A DNA stretch of 64,000 nt from Apium graveolens. Its lineage: Eukaryota; Streptophyta; Magnoliopsida; Apiales; Apiaceae. Each line of letters opens with the position of its first letter. Positions within the stretch are counted from its first letter, which is position 1. The translations under genes and the position numbers were made by a program. Where the stretch lies: assembly GCF_009905375.1 (NCBI RefSeq), contig NW_027417543.1, forward strand, positions 1-64,000. Direction: 5' to 3'. Shown piece by piece: positions 23,655 to 35,583 of this stretch. Below the pieces are notes generated by a model, which was given only the letters and a program-made list of their open reading frames with translations, did no database searches and had not been told where the DNA came from.

Positions 23655-24010
23655 TTATTCCTATGGTTAAACAACCGAAACATATGTAAGACCTTTGACC
23701 TATCTATCTTTATAATGTTCTCATGCGCATACTATCGAAGGTGGTGGTGAATAAGTTCAAACTATGTTTAATCTAGACGGTGTCTAACAAAAAGAGTGCT
23801 TTTAATGAAGGGAGGGTATTAGCTCATAATACAATGATTGCATTTGAAGTCACAAGGGAAAAAAAGGCGTGGCTGGGTAGGAATTGATATTTTAAGGCAT
23901 AAGATAGGTTGGAATGGAGATTTATTAATATAACGATTAAAGTTCTCTTTTACAACTTAAAAAACTTTGGTGCACTTTATTCTCTCCTATTTACCATGTA
24001 ACATATTCAA
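23655..24010 (+). pseudogene. LINE (L1-type) reverse-transcriptase remnant, copy 1
   Basis: One plus-strand frame reads MVKQPKHM, PIYLYNVLMRILSKVVVNKF, then KSAFNEGRVLAHNTMIAFEV, then DRLEWRFINI, with interspersed stops. Order and spacing match plant L1 ORF2: IPKVKNP, DFRPISLCNVLYKIISKVLANR, QSAFVPGRxIxDN, YDRVEW. The catalytic FADD-box region is not present. Only about 120 codons survive, so the element is dead. It has been carried along with the E(z)-like block in all three copies. Confidence 0.7.
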
Positions 24011-24479
24011 GTATCGGCCACTAGAACTCAATTTGTTAATTATATGTATAAAAAGGATTTTAACATAGAATCGATTTGTTGAGAAATATGTGTAAGTAAA
24101 ACTAAATTGAACACAATTTTTCTCTCTAATTAATAACCACTCTTAAATTTTGATCAAATTTCTCCATTGCAAAGTACTACATTATAAAAAATTATAACCT
24201 CCATGTATTGAGAAATACATGTATACAACACTCTATAATCCACCACCATACCAGGAAAATTGTAATATTTCTATCATCTCTAATATTTTGTTATTTATTT
24301 TAAATTTAGATTAATTTTAATTTCCATATTGTTAACCATGTTTATTAAATTTAAGGTTTAAGAAATCAAATACCATTACTCAGCTATCATATCACACATT
24401 ACCATTCTCTCAAGAGGAACTAAAATAAATTGGGGATATTTTGATAAAGTTTTTGGAGAAAACCTTACCATTTAGCAAT
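24011..24479. other. AT-rich spacer between LINE remnant and V
   Basis: Shared with 48500-49045 and 61490-62090 in inverse orientation. It includes AACTCAATTTGTTAATTATATG and GATTAATTTTAATTTCCATATTG. It may be further decayed LINE ORF2 sequence, since VNYMYKKDFNIESIC-like codons follow on. No gene is supported. Confidence 0.35.
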
Positions 24480-24790
24480 ATCATTATATATCATTAAGCC
24501 TCAAGGTCTGCTCCAAAGAATGATGATCCATTGGTACATCAAGCATTTTCTTCGTGTTGGTGATATTGATGACAAAGTTGTTCTCAGAGAATGACAAGTT
24601 ATTAATTTTTGATTATCTTGGAAAGTATTTTTATATATTTCTACGATTTAACATAGCTTTATTATTTGATTTTATGTGCGAAAATTCACAAGCTATATTT
24701 TCTGATAGTGTTTATAATACATAAGTTGTATTACACAAAATATGATCATATATTATTGATTCTAGCAAACTACAATAATTATTTAATTCA
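24480..24790 (+). repeat. V segment, inverted copy, with short ORF
   Basis: V read in its apparent sense direction. 24519-24593 encodes MMIHWYIKHFLRVGDIDDKV then VLRE and stop. The peptide also survives in part on the minus strand near 61490 (HWYIKHFLGICDIDDKVVL). Its origin is unknown; its steady association with the LINE block suggests a shared ancestor unit. Confidence 0.4.
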
Positions 24791-26040
24791 ATTTATATGT
24801 TGAAATATATCTGACCCTCCTAACCCTCCTAACAGAGAGTCTTATATATTATTTTTATATATAAACAAGAAGTCATGAGTTGCTTATGCAAATGAGAGCC
24901 AAAAAAGGTGAAACAAATTGAACAAGAGATTTTATACTCCATCCATTCAACTTTTATCTGGTCTGAGAGCATCAATTGATCTAATTATCGAGGAAAGACT
25001 TTATAACGTAATAGAAAGGCACACTCCCCTTGCAACAACAACAAGTTAAATGCTTTGTTCTTATATGCAGCTTAAGCAAAACACTGAAAATACTTTTTGT
25101 TTGATTATGTATTCTTTGTGAGATGCATAGAAAGTAAAAATATGTTGAATCCTTTATTTGTAGATACAATGTAAATATTACAAATCATGACAGTTTATAG
25201 ATGATTTAAGAATTACAAGTGCAATGATTTTAATTGTAGTCGATTTTTATTTCATCATCTAATTGCTTACAGAATTTTAAGAATCGGATTATTCCGTGCT
25301 CATCTATGTTTTACATTTTTGGATATTGTGTGACTATATGTTCATATCATAGGTTTGTTTTGGAGGCCTGGTGGCTCAAAAACTACACTGAGAAAGATGA
25401 ACGGTTTAGTTATATTATTCATATTGTTACTGCAGTTATGGTACGTGCGTACATTGATAGTTGAGAAGTTATTAGAAGGGCATAGAATGATACAACTGTA
25501 TCTTATGGCCTGGACTTAATATAGTACCATGAAAGGATTTGAGGATAGATCATGTGAGAAATCTAAACGAGGTATATTTTCATTTCTTATATTCAATGTT
25601 ATAGATTTTGTTGCATCTACATATTGACCAGAGACAAGATTAATAGTAAAATATGTTAGTTCCTTAATTCTCTTTGAGAAGCTTTAACAAAACTATGTCA
25701 AATTCATAATATGAACCATAACCTTATATCGTACTTCCTTTTGTAAGACCACACAATCACTCATAAACCAGGTAAGTTATAAATATTTTTTCTATTTACC
25801 TCTTACTAACCATTTCGAAAAACAATGAAATATTTATAAATATTCTACTATAAACTTACAGGTTGTCTTACTGGTATGGAGATGATTCTTAAGGATGTTA
25901 GTTACTTGGTACAACTTGGAAGTGGGGTTGCTGCAGCTTCTGCATACTCGGAGAACAACTTGCCGATGATTCCATCCTCTGAATTACCCATTAGTGATTG
26001 CACCAACTATTTCTAAATCATTTTATGCTAAATACTATGC
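24791..26040 (+). repeat. U segment, inverted full copy
   Basis: The best-preserved U. In order on plus: CCTCCTAACCCTCCTAACAG (24818); an ORF-like stretch giving ASIDLIIEERLYNVIERHTP (24966-25025); AWWLKNYTEKDERFSYIIHI in one frame (about 25373-25432); then an intron-like interval and the 46-codon ORF. It looks like pieces of one or more captured genes, but I cannot identify them. The mirror copy is 43690-44960. Confidence 0.5.
25876..26016 (+). CDS. Conserved 46-codon ORF in U (unknown protein fragment)
   Basis: It opens at ATG 25876 (a second ATG at 25882) and ends TAA at 26016. It reads MEMILKDVSYLVQLGSGVAA, then ASAYSENNLPMIPSSELPIS, then DCTNYF. It is preceded by an acceptor-like ACTATAAACTTACAG (to 25860), so it may be a terminal exon. 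Versions occur on minus near 5430, 7740, 10215, 43760 and 59990 and in scrambled form near 28930 (plus) and 40740 (minus). The protein stretch, including the stop, is the most conserved part of U. No known domain comes to mind. It could be a gene fragment rather than a translated gene. Confidence 0.4.
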   Translation: MEMILKDVSYLVQLGSGVAAASAYSENNLPMIPSSELPISDCTNYF

Positions 26041-27210
26041 TATCTTATACCTCTAAAAATTTAATTTGATTAAATGTTGTTATGGTAATATTAATTTGTA
26101 CATGACAATTAATTTTCTAATTATTGTGAGAGTTTTTTAGAGTTGAATCTATTATAGTAGTACTTCTATTATTGTTAGTTAGGGTTGTAGTAGTACATAT
26201 ATTATTGTTAGTTGAGGTGAGTAGGCAATTTATATATAATTTCACTAAATAAAATTTAAAACTCTCTAGAAAATGTCATTTTCAAGGTAAGATTTTTATA
26301 CAATGCTTACCACTTAATTTATAGAAACTCATTTTATTTACAATATAAAATAAATTATAGTAATGCTTGTTTACCTATGCTTGTAAATCAATACCCAATT
26401 AGTTTATATAATACATGGAGCAGACTTTGTTAAATTATATTTTTATAAAATGAAAAAAATTGAAATTTTTAATAAGAAATTAATACTAAGATAAAAAAAC
26501 AATTTAAACTATATTGGGCCAAGGGGGCCATGAAATTTAAATAATTATTGAAATAATTATATACAATTTTGCCTGCAAAATAAAGGATATGAAAAGGTAG
26601 GTAAAACCCTAATATAGGTACAAGGGGGCCATGAAATAGTGTTTTGGAGTTATTTGTATTCTCTATGAAAAAGTGTTTTGGTGTGTAAGGTTAAACACAT
26701 CTTTAAATGAATTGGTGGAGGACTAATCAAATGAACTGGTGGGGGACTAAGCCAATAAGGTTTAGAGGTTATCATGAATTGATGTTGTTTAACAAGATTA
26801 AAGTAATAATTTATATTTCCCCGTTTCTTCATTTTTCTTTCATATGTGTTTTTTGCAAAAACTTTTGGTAAATATCAAATACTATAATAATATCCCATTT
26901 TCCTTTTATATATGTAAGTAAATTTACTGACCTTAATGTCAAGAGTTATCCGTTCAATATTATATGTCAAAGTTAGAAAAAAATTCACTTACATTTGTAT
27001 TAATATTTTTGTTCCTCATAAATAATCAAATACATGATATATTAAAAATTGAAAATTTAAAGAAAAGAAACCCATACATTATTTATATTTTATGTTCATA
27101 TTTGTTGAATTGTACTATTCAATTTATTTTATATTTGTGTGTGACCTTACTTTAGAGAATTTGCACAAGAATTATATTTTTCTTACTACTTGCAACAAGT
27201 TCTAAAAACA
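26041..27210. repeat. Y segment, inverted copy
   Basis: Inverse of 42574-43690, almost base for base. It has a local disturbance at 26521-26565, where AAGGGGGCCATGAAAT is inserted twice around AATAATTATTGAAATAATTAT. It lies 5' of the gly gene on plus. Confidence 0.55.
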
Positions 27211-28334
27211 ATGAAGAAAATGCTAAAAGTCCCTTCCCTTTCTCCTCTTCATCAATCTATCATGCAAGGTTTCTTTGTTATTTTTTAACTTTTACCATGC
27301 CAATATATATCATAAATATAAATACACATAGTACAAGTGGATCTATGTGGGGTATGTTTTTTATTTTTCTAATGTATATATGACAAACCACTCGAAATTA
27401 CTTTATGTTACCTAATAACATACGAAATTTACTTATATATGGTGTTTCCCATCTCACTAAGCCGGGTCACTTTTTAACTTAATTTCACAAGACACATGAT
27501 TGAAAATGAGATTTCTTACTTGATAGAGATGTGGGGTTTTTTGTGAAAATTTTTTAGTGGTGTAAGAACTTATATTTTCAATACATGAATAGGTAGGGTC
27601 ACCATTTTCAGCCTCACTAGAACCCATTCCTCATGTAACTACTATAGATCCGTAACAATTCGAAAAGTATAGAGTTATAAGTTTTTCTCAAATCCAGTAG
27701 TAATATTGTAGGCGGTGTCATTGGTGGTGGTAATTTTACTAGTCCAATTGGTGGTACTAGAAGTCGTAATCTTAGGAGTGGAATTCGTGGTGGGATTGTT
27801 CGTGGTAAAATTTATGCTACCTTACAGAGTATCATTGGTGGTAACTTTAATAATGGCATCAGTGGTAGTATCATTGGTGGTATAGTTGCATTGGTAGTAG
27901 CATGACTAGCACCTTTAGTGGTTACATTAGTGGTACCTGAAACGATAATATTAGTAGTGGATTTGGTGGCATTGATGGTTACATTGCTCCTTGTGCTCTT
28001 ATTAGTGTAACTGGTGCTCCTTGTGCTCTTATTAGTGTAACTGGTGACATTGGAAGCAGTAATCTTTGTTAGAGAATTGGTAGTGATATTATATGTATTG
28101 GTGTTGAAGTTTATTCTAGCTTAAGCAATTCCATTTATGGACACTTTAAGTATGGTATTACACGTGGTAGCATTGATGTTATATTGGTTAATCTTAGTAG
28201 TGGTATTGGTGGTAGCATAGCTTGCATCTTTAGTGGTGGTATTAGTGGTAAAATGGCTAGTTGGCAATTGTGGTAGCAATGTTAGTAGCTTTAGTGGTAG
28301 CATTGGGTATATATTAGGTAATATTAGTAGTTGA
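27211..28334 (+). pseudogene. Gly-repeat gene, Y-type copy in inverted arm (GC donor, frameshifted)
   Basis: Exon 1 is 27211-27263 (MKKMLKVPSLSPLHQS..). The donor reads AT|GCAAGG here, GC in place of GT. The intron is 434 nt and exon 2 starts at 27698 after ATCCAG. The frame reads SNIVGGVIGGGNFTSPIGGT and onward to GSIIGGIV, where an indel near 27880 throws it out. A 36-bp local duplication (GTGCTCCTTGTGCTCTTATTAG, 28013-28048) adds further disruption. Ends GYILGNISS with TGA at 28332-28334. Confidence 0.5.
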
Positions 28335-28355
28335 TTTAGTTTCGGAAATGGTGGT

Positions 28356-28860
28356 TGTGACACCCTCTCAACCCGGGTCAGAAGTTTGGGGTTCACAACA
28401 CACACAATATATAAATCTGTATATGAAAAATTATATGCCATAACCCTTATTTATACAACCACGGATCGTAACAGGTTAAATATGAAAACAAGCCAAAACC
28501 TTAACCTTTATTACGTCGTACCAAATCCCAACTAGTTTAACTTACAACTAAAAATGAAATCATGCTTAGAAACTTGCATAACTCAAACTACAACTTAAAG
28601 CTCATGCTAGCTCGATCCAACTCAACCAAGAATCTTAGCTCGCATACTGGACCGGGGATCCTCGTTACCAACAATTTCCTTTTTACCTGTAGAATGACAT
28701 AAACAGATTCGCAAGGGTGAGCTAACTAGCTCAGCAAGTTAAACTAACAATAACCGAGGGTAAACAATGATCAAATGATCAACTGAAATGATTCATAGAA
28801 ATCAAGTTTCTAGTTAAGCAATTATGTAATTGGATATTCACTTTTAAGTTTAAATTACAT
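28356..28860 (+). mobile_element. LTR-G fragment, inverted arm
   Basis: It starts TGTGACACCCTCTCAACCCG and is lost after about 505 bp, at ACTTTTAAGTTTAAATTACATATTC, where U-like sequence follows. The mirror image is 40912-41416, with the same truncation. Confidence 0.5.
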
Positions 28861-29060
28861 ATTCATAGAAATATTTATAAAATTTCTACTATAAACTTAG
28901 GTGTATTTTCTGTAGTTTCTAGTGATAGGGTGTCTTGCTTGTACCGAGATGATTCTTAAGGATGTTGGTTACTTGGTACAACGTCTTAATTAACGATAAC
29001 ATGCCAATGATTCCATCCTCTGAATTCCCGGTTAGTGATTGCATCAACTATTACTATTTC
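28861..29060 (+). repeat. Scrambled U fragment
   Basis: U sequence from TATTCATAGAAATATTTATAA, through an altered version of the small ORF (GATGATTCTTAAGGATGTTGGTTACTTGG, then AACGTCTTAATTAACGATAACATG replacing LGSGVAAASAYSEN). The reading frame is destroyed. The mirror copy is 40690-40911. Confidence 0.45.
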
Positions 29061-30960
29061 TAAATCATTTTATGCTAAATACTATGTAAAAAACATGCTT
29101 CATGTGAGGTGGTCTATAGTAGACTTACTATATCTTAGACTTACTATATCTTAAACACTACTTCTTGCTTCTTGCTTCTTGCATTGATTTGCATGTTTCT
29201 TTGTTGACTTATTTTTATGTAAATTTTATCAAGTTTAAATGAGTATTAAAGTGTTGTTAGGACTTGGTTTTAGTGGAACAAGTATTGAATTTTGGTCTAA
29301 CTAATTCTATTGAAAACATGAATTGTTAGTTTTTTGATGGATTATCTAGGTACAAGAAGATAAATCCAATTAGAAGTTATTTTGCTTGCTTAAATAGAAT
29401 AATAACTCTTGACTTACAAAGTGAGAAATATTATAGGTTCTATTAGCAAACAAAAATAAAATTTTTGTAGAATAGAAAGACAATAAGTCATAGTGGGAAC
29501 ATAATAATTATAATTTAATTGACTAATTTATTTCAACTGAAAAAGATAAATGTTCATTTCAACTTAAAAGATAAATATTTAATAATTTAAATAAAGATAA
29601 ATTAAATAGTGTTAAGGGTGGCTTAAATAATTCACATATTTAGAATTTTGATCAAATCAATTTTTCTAAAAAAATAATGAATTTGGAATTTATACAAAAT
29701 TTTGAGGCTCAATAATTGCGCAAATTACAGCAGGTCCGAATTACATATATGTAAAAAACTTAATTTTATTACTTTTCGTTTCTTCAAAAAATAATATACA
29801 TTTGTTAATTTTTCTTTAATTATATTAAAGATGTGTAGAACTTTTTCTGATTTAGAATTTTATCCCAAAATATTCTAGTGTAAAAAATTGGATGAAAAAT
29901 AAAACTATCAAAAAAATTATTTTGATATTTTTAAAATTCCAAATTTGAGTTAATCCAAGTTTTTTCTCTTTAGGAGAGAAGCAAAATTTTGTATTAACAT
30001 ATATGTTCAGGCAGCTTCCGGCCTTTTTAAATATGACTTTCTTAAGATCGAATCAGACGAATTTTTCAAATTTTTTATGGTTTATATTTAACAATAAATA
30101 TAATGTATTTTTATATATCATTAATCAATATTAGGTACCTTATTTACAAATATTGATTCAATAATAATTAGTCGATTTAGTTGTTATATAAACGGACTTT
30201 AAATTGAATCCTGGATAATTGTTCATTGTTTTTATTGAATTGTTTAAACCTATATTTTTTGTAAAATACTAGGTGTTGTTGGGAGGCCATAAAGATAAAA
30301 TATTTTTTTTTTCATATTCAGTATATAACATATTTTCTTAATAATTTATTAATGTTGTGTATTTTTTAGGAAAGACATATCAGTATTCATTAATCTTGAC
30401 ATTTACATATTTTATATAAGTTACTTTATAATTCAAGATTAAGTATTTAATTTGTTCAATTTATTTTACAAACATAAATATGTTTAAGATGATTATCTAA
30501 GTTTTATTTTTTACAATATTGTATTTTCCTTGTAAATTTGAGTAAGTAGATTTGAGAATAATGTGTTTGTTTTTATCATAACAATTTATGAGTTCATGTT
30601 CTTTATTTTATACTTAAAAAGACGTCTCAATAATGTGTTTAACATATTTTATTATCAAGAAAATCATAAAAACTAATTTACACTATTGATATCATTTCAA
30701 TTTAAATAAATATTGAATTTACTATGAATATTTTATATAAATTTCCAAAAGTTGGTTGTTCAACATTGTTAGTTTAACAAGATAATATCTTTCAACAAAA
30801 TAAAATATACATCTTTAAAATATTTACTCTCCATTAATTTATTTTGTAACTTTTACCTAAAATTAAGAAAAGCCCTTTATAATAGAAAAAAGTTAAATAG
30901 TATAGATAATAAAATTTACTTTGTTGGAAATACACAACATTATGCAATTTTTTGTGAGCA
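29061..30960. repeat. Z segment, inverted copy
   Basis: About 1.9 kb, very AT-rich, non-coding by eye. It includes CTTCTTGCTTCTTGC (29163), GGTTCTATTAGCAAACAAAAATAAAATTTT (about 29436), CAGGCAGCTTCCGGCC (30009) and GTTGTTGGGAGGCCATAAAGATAAAA (30277). It lies directly 3' of gag in gag's reading direction in every copy. It may therefore be the residual 3' part or LTR of the copia-derived element, but no integrase or RT motif is present. Confidence 0.5.
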
Positions 30961-32160
30961 TAGTTTGTACTCTTGTAATGTATCATCCCAATTGTTCTTC
31001 TCGTCAAAACTTGCTTCAATTCTTCTTGTTGCTGATCAAGGCTTGCTTCTTCTCAGCGTTTGGCTTTCTGAGCGTTTGGCTTTCTGAATGAGCGGCAAAG
31101 TGCCTGACTTTATCACAATTATAGCACTTGATATTTGACTTGTACTTTTCCCATACCTTGACTCCTTGCTATCATTCTTTCTTTAATTCCTCTTATCACG
31201 GTAAAGTTCGAGGAACTAGAGCATTTTTTTCAAAAACATTTTTTTTGAAGTCTATATAGCCCATATTTCTAAACTTTTTAACTAAAAGAGCATCAATTTG
31301 TAGGATATCTTCATCATTACCATGATCAATTTCAGTTCCTGAATAATTTTGTAAGCCATCATGAGTATTTGAGACTCAGCGTCAGACTATACAATCGTGG
31401 CCTTTCATTTTGAAATGGCTGTTTCTTGCAAATTTCTCTCTTGTTTTCTCCATCTCCAGTTCATTAGTTTTAAGAATTCCATATATCTTAACTAGAGATG
31501 TGTGAAGATCATAGTTATTCCTTATTGATATAACTTTCAAGTCACACTTTTGACCAAGTGCAAGAAGAACCTTCAAGTTTGAATCTCCTCTGCTCGATCA
31601 TACTCTATATCAACAAGTGACAAATAATTCAACAATTTCTGAAATCTATCATAGATTTCAAACAAAGACTCCTCAACTTTTGAGTCAAAGTGCTCATACT
31701 GGTCATTGAGTATTGTCTTTCGAATCTTCTTGATAGTAGTTCTGCCTTACACTTAACCACCAAACTGTCTCAAATTTCCTTGGTTGTTTTGCATCCAATA
31801 AACCTAGGGGACATCACACTGTCTAGATTGTTATGCAAAAATGTCCAACTTTTCCATTTTTTTCTTGACCACGAAGAGCAATAACCATTTTCATGGGCTA
31901 ACGAGGTCCACAATAAATCCCTTCCAGTATTCAAGATGTGTTACCTGCAAACATAAAGTCATCTCCACTTTACAGAAGTGATATTCATTAATTTTCAAGA
32001 TTGGAAATTTGAGGGTTTCATATATGCTCATATTGTTGTTGATTTGATTTATGTCTAATGGTGACGGCACATTTTGTTGAGTTTCATTATCTGCCATTAA
32101 TGATTATTTTGTGGATCTTAAAGTGATTTTATATAAATACCAAGCTTTTATATCAATTTT
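30961..32160 (-). pseudogene. Ty1/copia gag, uninterrupted minus-strand copy
   Basis: Starts MADNETQQNVPSPLDINQIN at 32097, preceded by a PBS-like TTGATATAAAAGCTTGG (32139-32157). It passes KVEMTLCLQVTHLEYWKGF (the gag_pre/DUF4219-like start), a frameshifted middle, LALGQKCDLKVISIRNNYDL (31500-31576) and a zinc-knuckle region at about 31100-31140, reading CYNCDKVRHFAAHS. The usual fourth ligand (Cys) is Ser. It ends KQVLTRRTIGMIHYKSTNYA. No pol domain follows; Z does. Several stops make it a pseudogene. This copy shows how gag looked without the large-LTR insertion. Confidence 0.75.
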
Positions 32161-33300
32161 TAGGCCTTTAATTACCTATACAGGGGGTCAATATAATTAT
32201 AACAATAAAATCCAATTATGTAATCAATAATGTAGAATAGTTTTTATATTATTGACTAAAAACTTATTACAAAATTCTCTAGCTCAACATGAACAAATAT
32301 CTTGAGAGCTTGTAGATTATGTGTATGATAAAATAAATGCACCAGTGTTAACCCAGTAGTGTTAACCTAATTTATGCTTATATACTCCACACTTACACCA
32401 TCAATATAAAGATAAGTTCAATAAGGAATCGGAATACATATGCTATAATATCAAAAAAAATACTAATATGAACAATGTTAATGAGAAGTATTCATCAATA
32501 AATATTGATGAGGTCATTTTTGTTAAACTCTCATATGAAATACTAATGGAAAAAATATGATAGTTATATACTAATATCATCAACTTTTGACACCAAATTT
32601 TTTGAATGTTTATAAGCCATTTTTTAATTTTCAGGAAATCAAAACTCAATTCCCACCTACATTGGTAGGTTCCCCCTTTGGACAAAAATTGAGGTAGGTT
32701 TGGGATTTGACAAACTTTGAATTTAAATTTTGATCTCCTTTTTAATAGTTTTTCTCTCAATTTGTTGATCTTATTATTTCTTTATATTTTCTTAAAATAT
32801 TTGCAAGAAAAGAAATGTTTATTCAAATAACTAATTTGGATTAAAATTACTCAAAGAACTGTAAAAAATGGGGAGTACAAAATATAAGTAATGTAAATGA
32901 TAATAGTCATTTCATAACAAACTCAATATAAATGATGAATTACTTAAAATCTTAGGCCAAACTTAGTAGAATATACTTCATCCCATAAGACATGTTTTTT
33001 GAACTTTGTTCATGTAAAATTAATAATTTTACATATCTTTTTAAAATAATTATTTTTTTGAATTAAAGTTTAATATTAATAATTTTATTCAAAAAAGGAA
33101 ATTTTAGAAATTATTTTTGTACGTATCCTCTTTATTCATCTTAAAAAATAAGGGAGTTATATTTTGGAACATATTTGACAAAATAATGTTCTTTTTGCAT
33201 TTGTCTATTGAAAATTTTGAGTTACAAAACAAGTTTATAAATATAAACATTGTTTTAACTAAACATAGCAATTAGTAAATATTTTTAAAAATTGTATTGT
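32161..33300. repeat. Copia 5' region and W distal part, copy 2
   Basis: 32161-32290 matches the region 5' of gag at 55990-56185 (GACCCCCTCTATAGG-type sequence), probably remains of a copia LTR. From 32290 it is W, like 17281-18890, with a deletion of roughly 270 bp at ATGATAATAGTCATT (about 32898). The minus-strand frame 32443-32760 (NYHIFSISISYESLTKM) parallels 17419-17682; no known protein is recognised. Confidence 0.45.
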
Positions 33301-34528
33301 CAAAAATTTTGTATGCTATCTTCTACCTCTAGAAATTTAATTTGATTAAATGTTGTTATGGTAATATTAATTTTTACATGACCAATAATATCTGAATTAT
33401 TGTGAGAGGTTTTTAACAATTGAATGTATGATAGTAGTACTTCTATTATTCTTAGTTAGGGTTGTAGTACTACATATATTATTGTTAGTTGAGGTTAGTA
33501 GGGAATTAATATATAATTTCACTAAATAAAATTTAAAATTTTCAAGAAAATATCATTTTTAGTTAAGTTTTTTATACAATGCTTACCACTTAATTTATAG
33601 AATCTCATTTAATTTACAATACAAAATAAATTAAAGTAATGCTTGTTTACTTATGGTTGTAAATCAACACCCAATTAGTTTATATAATATGTGGAGCAGA
33701 CTTTGTTAAATTATATTTTTATAAAAAAAATTGAATTTGTAATAAGAAATTGATACTAAGATAAGAAACAATTTAAACTAAATTTGACCCATTGAAACCC
33801 ATGATATACAATTGGGACTGTAAAATATAGGATTAAAAAGGAAAGTAAAACCCTAATATCAGCACAAGCCAGCCGCCTTACAAACAAAATGAATTTGTAT
33901 ATGGCCATGAAATAGGCCATGAAATAGTGTTTTGGAGTTATTTGTTTTTTCTATGAAAGAGTGTTTTGGTGCTCTTAGGTTAAACACATCTCTAAATGAA
34001 TTGGTGGAGGGCTAATCAAATGAATTGGTGGACTAAGTGGATAAGTTTTACTGGTTATCATGAATTGATGTTGTTTAACAAAGTTAAGGTAATAATTTAT
34101 ATTTCCGTGTTTCTTCATTTTGTTTTCATATGTGTTATTTGCATAAACTTTTGGTAGAAATCAAACACTAAAATAAGTATAGCATTTTCCTTGTATATAT
34201 GTATGTAGATTTAAATGGAATGTCACTTGTATTTAATTTTACATGACCTCTATGTCAAGAATTATCCTTTCAAGATTAGATGTCAAGGTTAGAAAAAAAG
34301 TCACTTACATTTGTATTAATTTTTTTTGTTCCTCATAAATAATCAATTACATGATATATGAAAAAATGAAAATTTATAGAAAAGAAGCTCACGCATTATT
34401 TATATTTTATGTTCATATTTGTTGAATTATACTATTAAATTTATTTTATGTTTATGTATGACCTTATATTAGAGACATTTTCACATGAATTATATTTTTC
34501 TTACTACTTGCAACAAGTTATGAAAAGA
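33301..34528. repeat. W segment, Y-homologous part, copy 2
   Basis: Corresponds to 18891-20096, the same orientation and landmarks, including CTTACAAACAAAATGAATTTGTA near 33876. No gene is supported. It immediately precedes the gly gene. Confidence 0.5.
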
Positions 34529-35548
34529 ATGAAGAAAATGCTCCAATTACCTTCCCTTTCTCTTCGTGAATATACGGTGTAAGGTCTCTTTGTTATTCTT
34601 TAACTTTTACCATCCCAATATATATTATTAATATAAATATAGATAGTACAAGTGGATCTATGTGGGGTGTGTTTTTTTTCTAATGTATATATGACAAACA
34701 ACTCTAAATTACTCTTTGTTGACCTAATAAAACACGAAGTTTACTTATATTCGGAGTTTCCCATCTCACGAAGCCCCATCACTTTTTAACTTCATTTCAC
34801 AACACACATGGTTGAAAATGAGATTTCTTACTTGATAGAGATGTAGGCTTTGTTTCGCAAATTTTTTAGTGTTGGAAGAACTTATATTCTCAATACATGA
34901 ATAGGTAGGGTCACCATTTTCAGCCTCATTAGAACCCGTTGCTTAGTAACTTCTATAGATCCGTAACTATTTGAAAAGTATAGAGTTATGGTTTTTCTTT
35001 AATCCAGTAGTAATATTGTTGATGGTGTCACTGATGATGGTAATTTTACTAGTCCAATTGGTGGCACTAGTAGTCGTAATCTTAGGAGTGGAATTGGTGG
35101 TGGGATTGTTGGTGGTGAAGTTCGTGCTAACTTAAAAAGTATCATTGATGGTAACTTTAATAATGGCATAAGTGGTAGTAGCATTGGTGGTATATTGGGT
35201 AGTTTTAAAAGTGGGATTTGTTACGGCATGACTAGCATCTTTAGTGGTTACATTGGTGGTACCAGAAACGATAATATTAGTAGTGGATTTGCTGGCATTG
35301 ATGGTGCTATTGGTCCTGGTGCTCTTATTAGTGCAATTGGTGGCATTGAAAGCGGTAATCTTTGCAGGAGAATTGGTGGTGGTATTATTGGTGTTGGTGT
35401 TGAAGTTCGTGCTAACTTAAGCAGTTCCATTTATGGCCAGTTTAATTATGATATTACAGGTGGTAGCTTTGATGTTATATTGGTTTGTCTTAGTAGTGGC
35501 ATTTATGGTGGCATTGGTGGTAGCTTAATGGTCGTATTGGTAGCTTAG
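34529..35548 (+). CDS. Gly/Ile/Ser-repeat two-exon gene, W-type copy 2 (spliced frame open)
   Basis: Exon 1 is 34529-34578 (MKKMLQLPSLSLREYT), donor GT|GTAAGG. The intron is 429 nt with acceptor AATCCAG, and exon 2 is 35008-35548. The joined frame runs 196 codons without a stop. Exon 1 is exactly 3 nt shorter than in the other copies, a frame-preserving change expected if this frame was under selection. Exon 2 reads FTSPIGGTSSRNLRSGIGGG, then SGYIGGTRNDNISSGFAGID, and ends in an abnormal LMVVLVA after a frameshift. Just downstream (35551-35583) a piece of the repeat (GGIIGVGVEVR) is duplicated and fused to U. Function unknown. Confidence 0.55.
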
Positions 35549-35583
35549 TGGTGGTATTATTGGTGTTGGTGTTGAAGTTCGTG

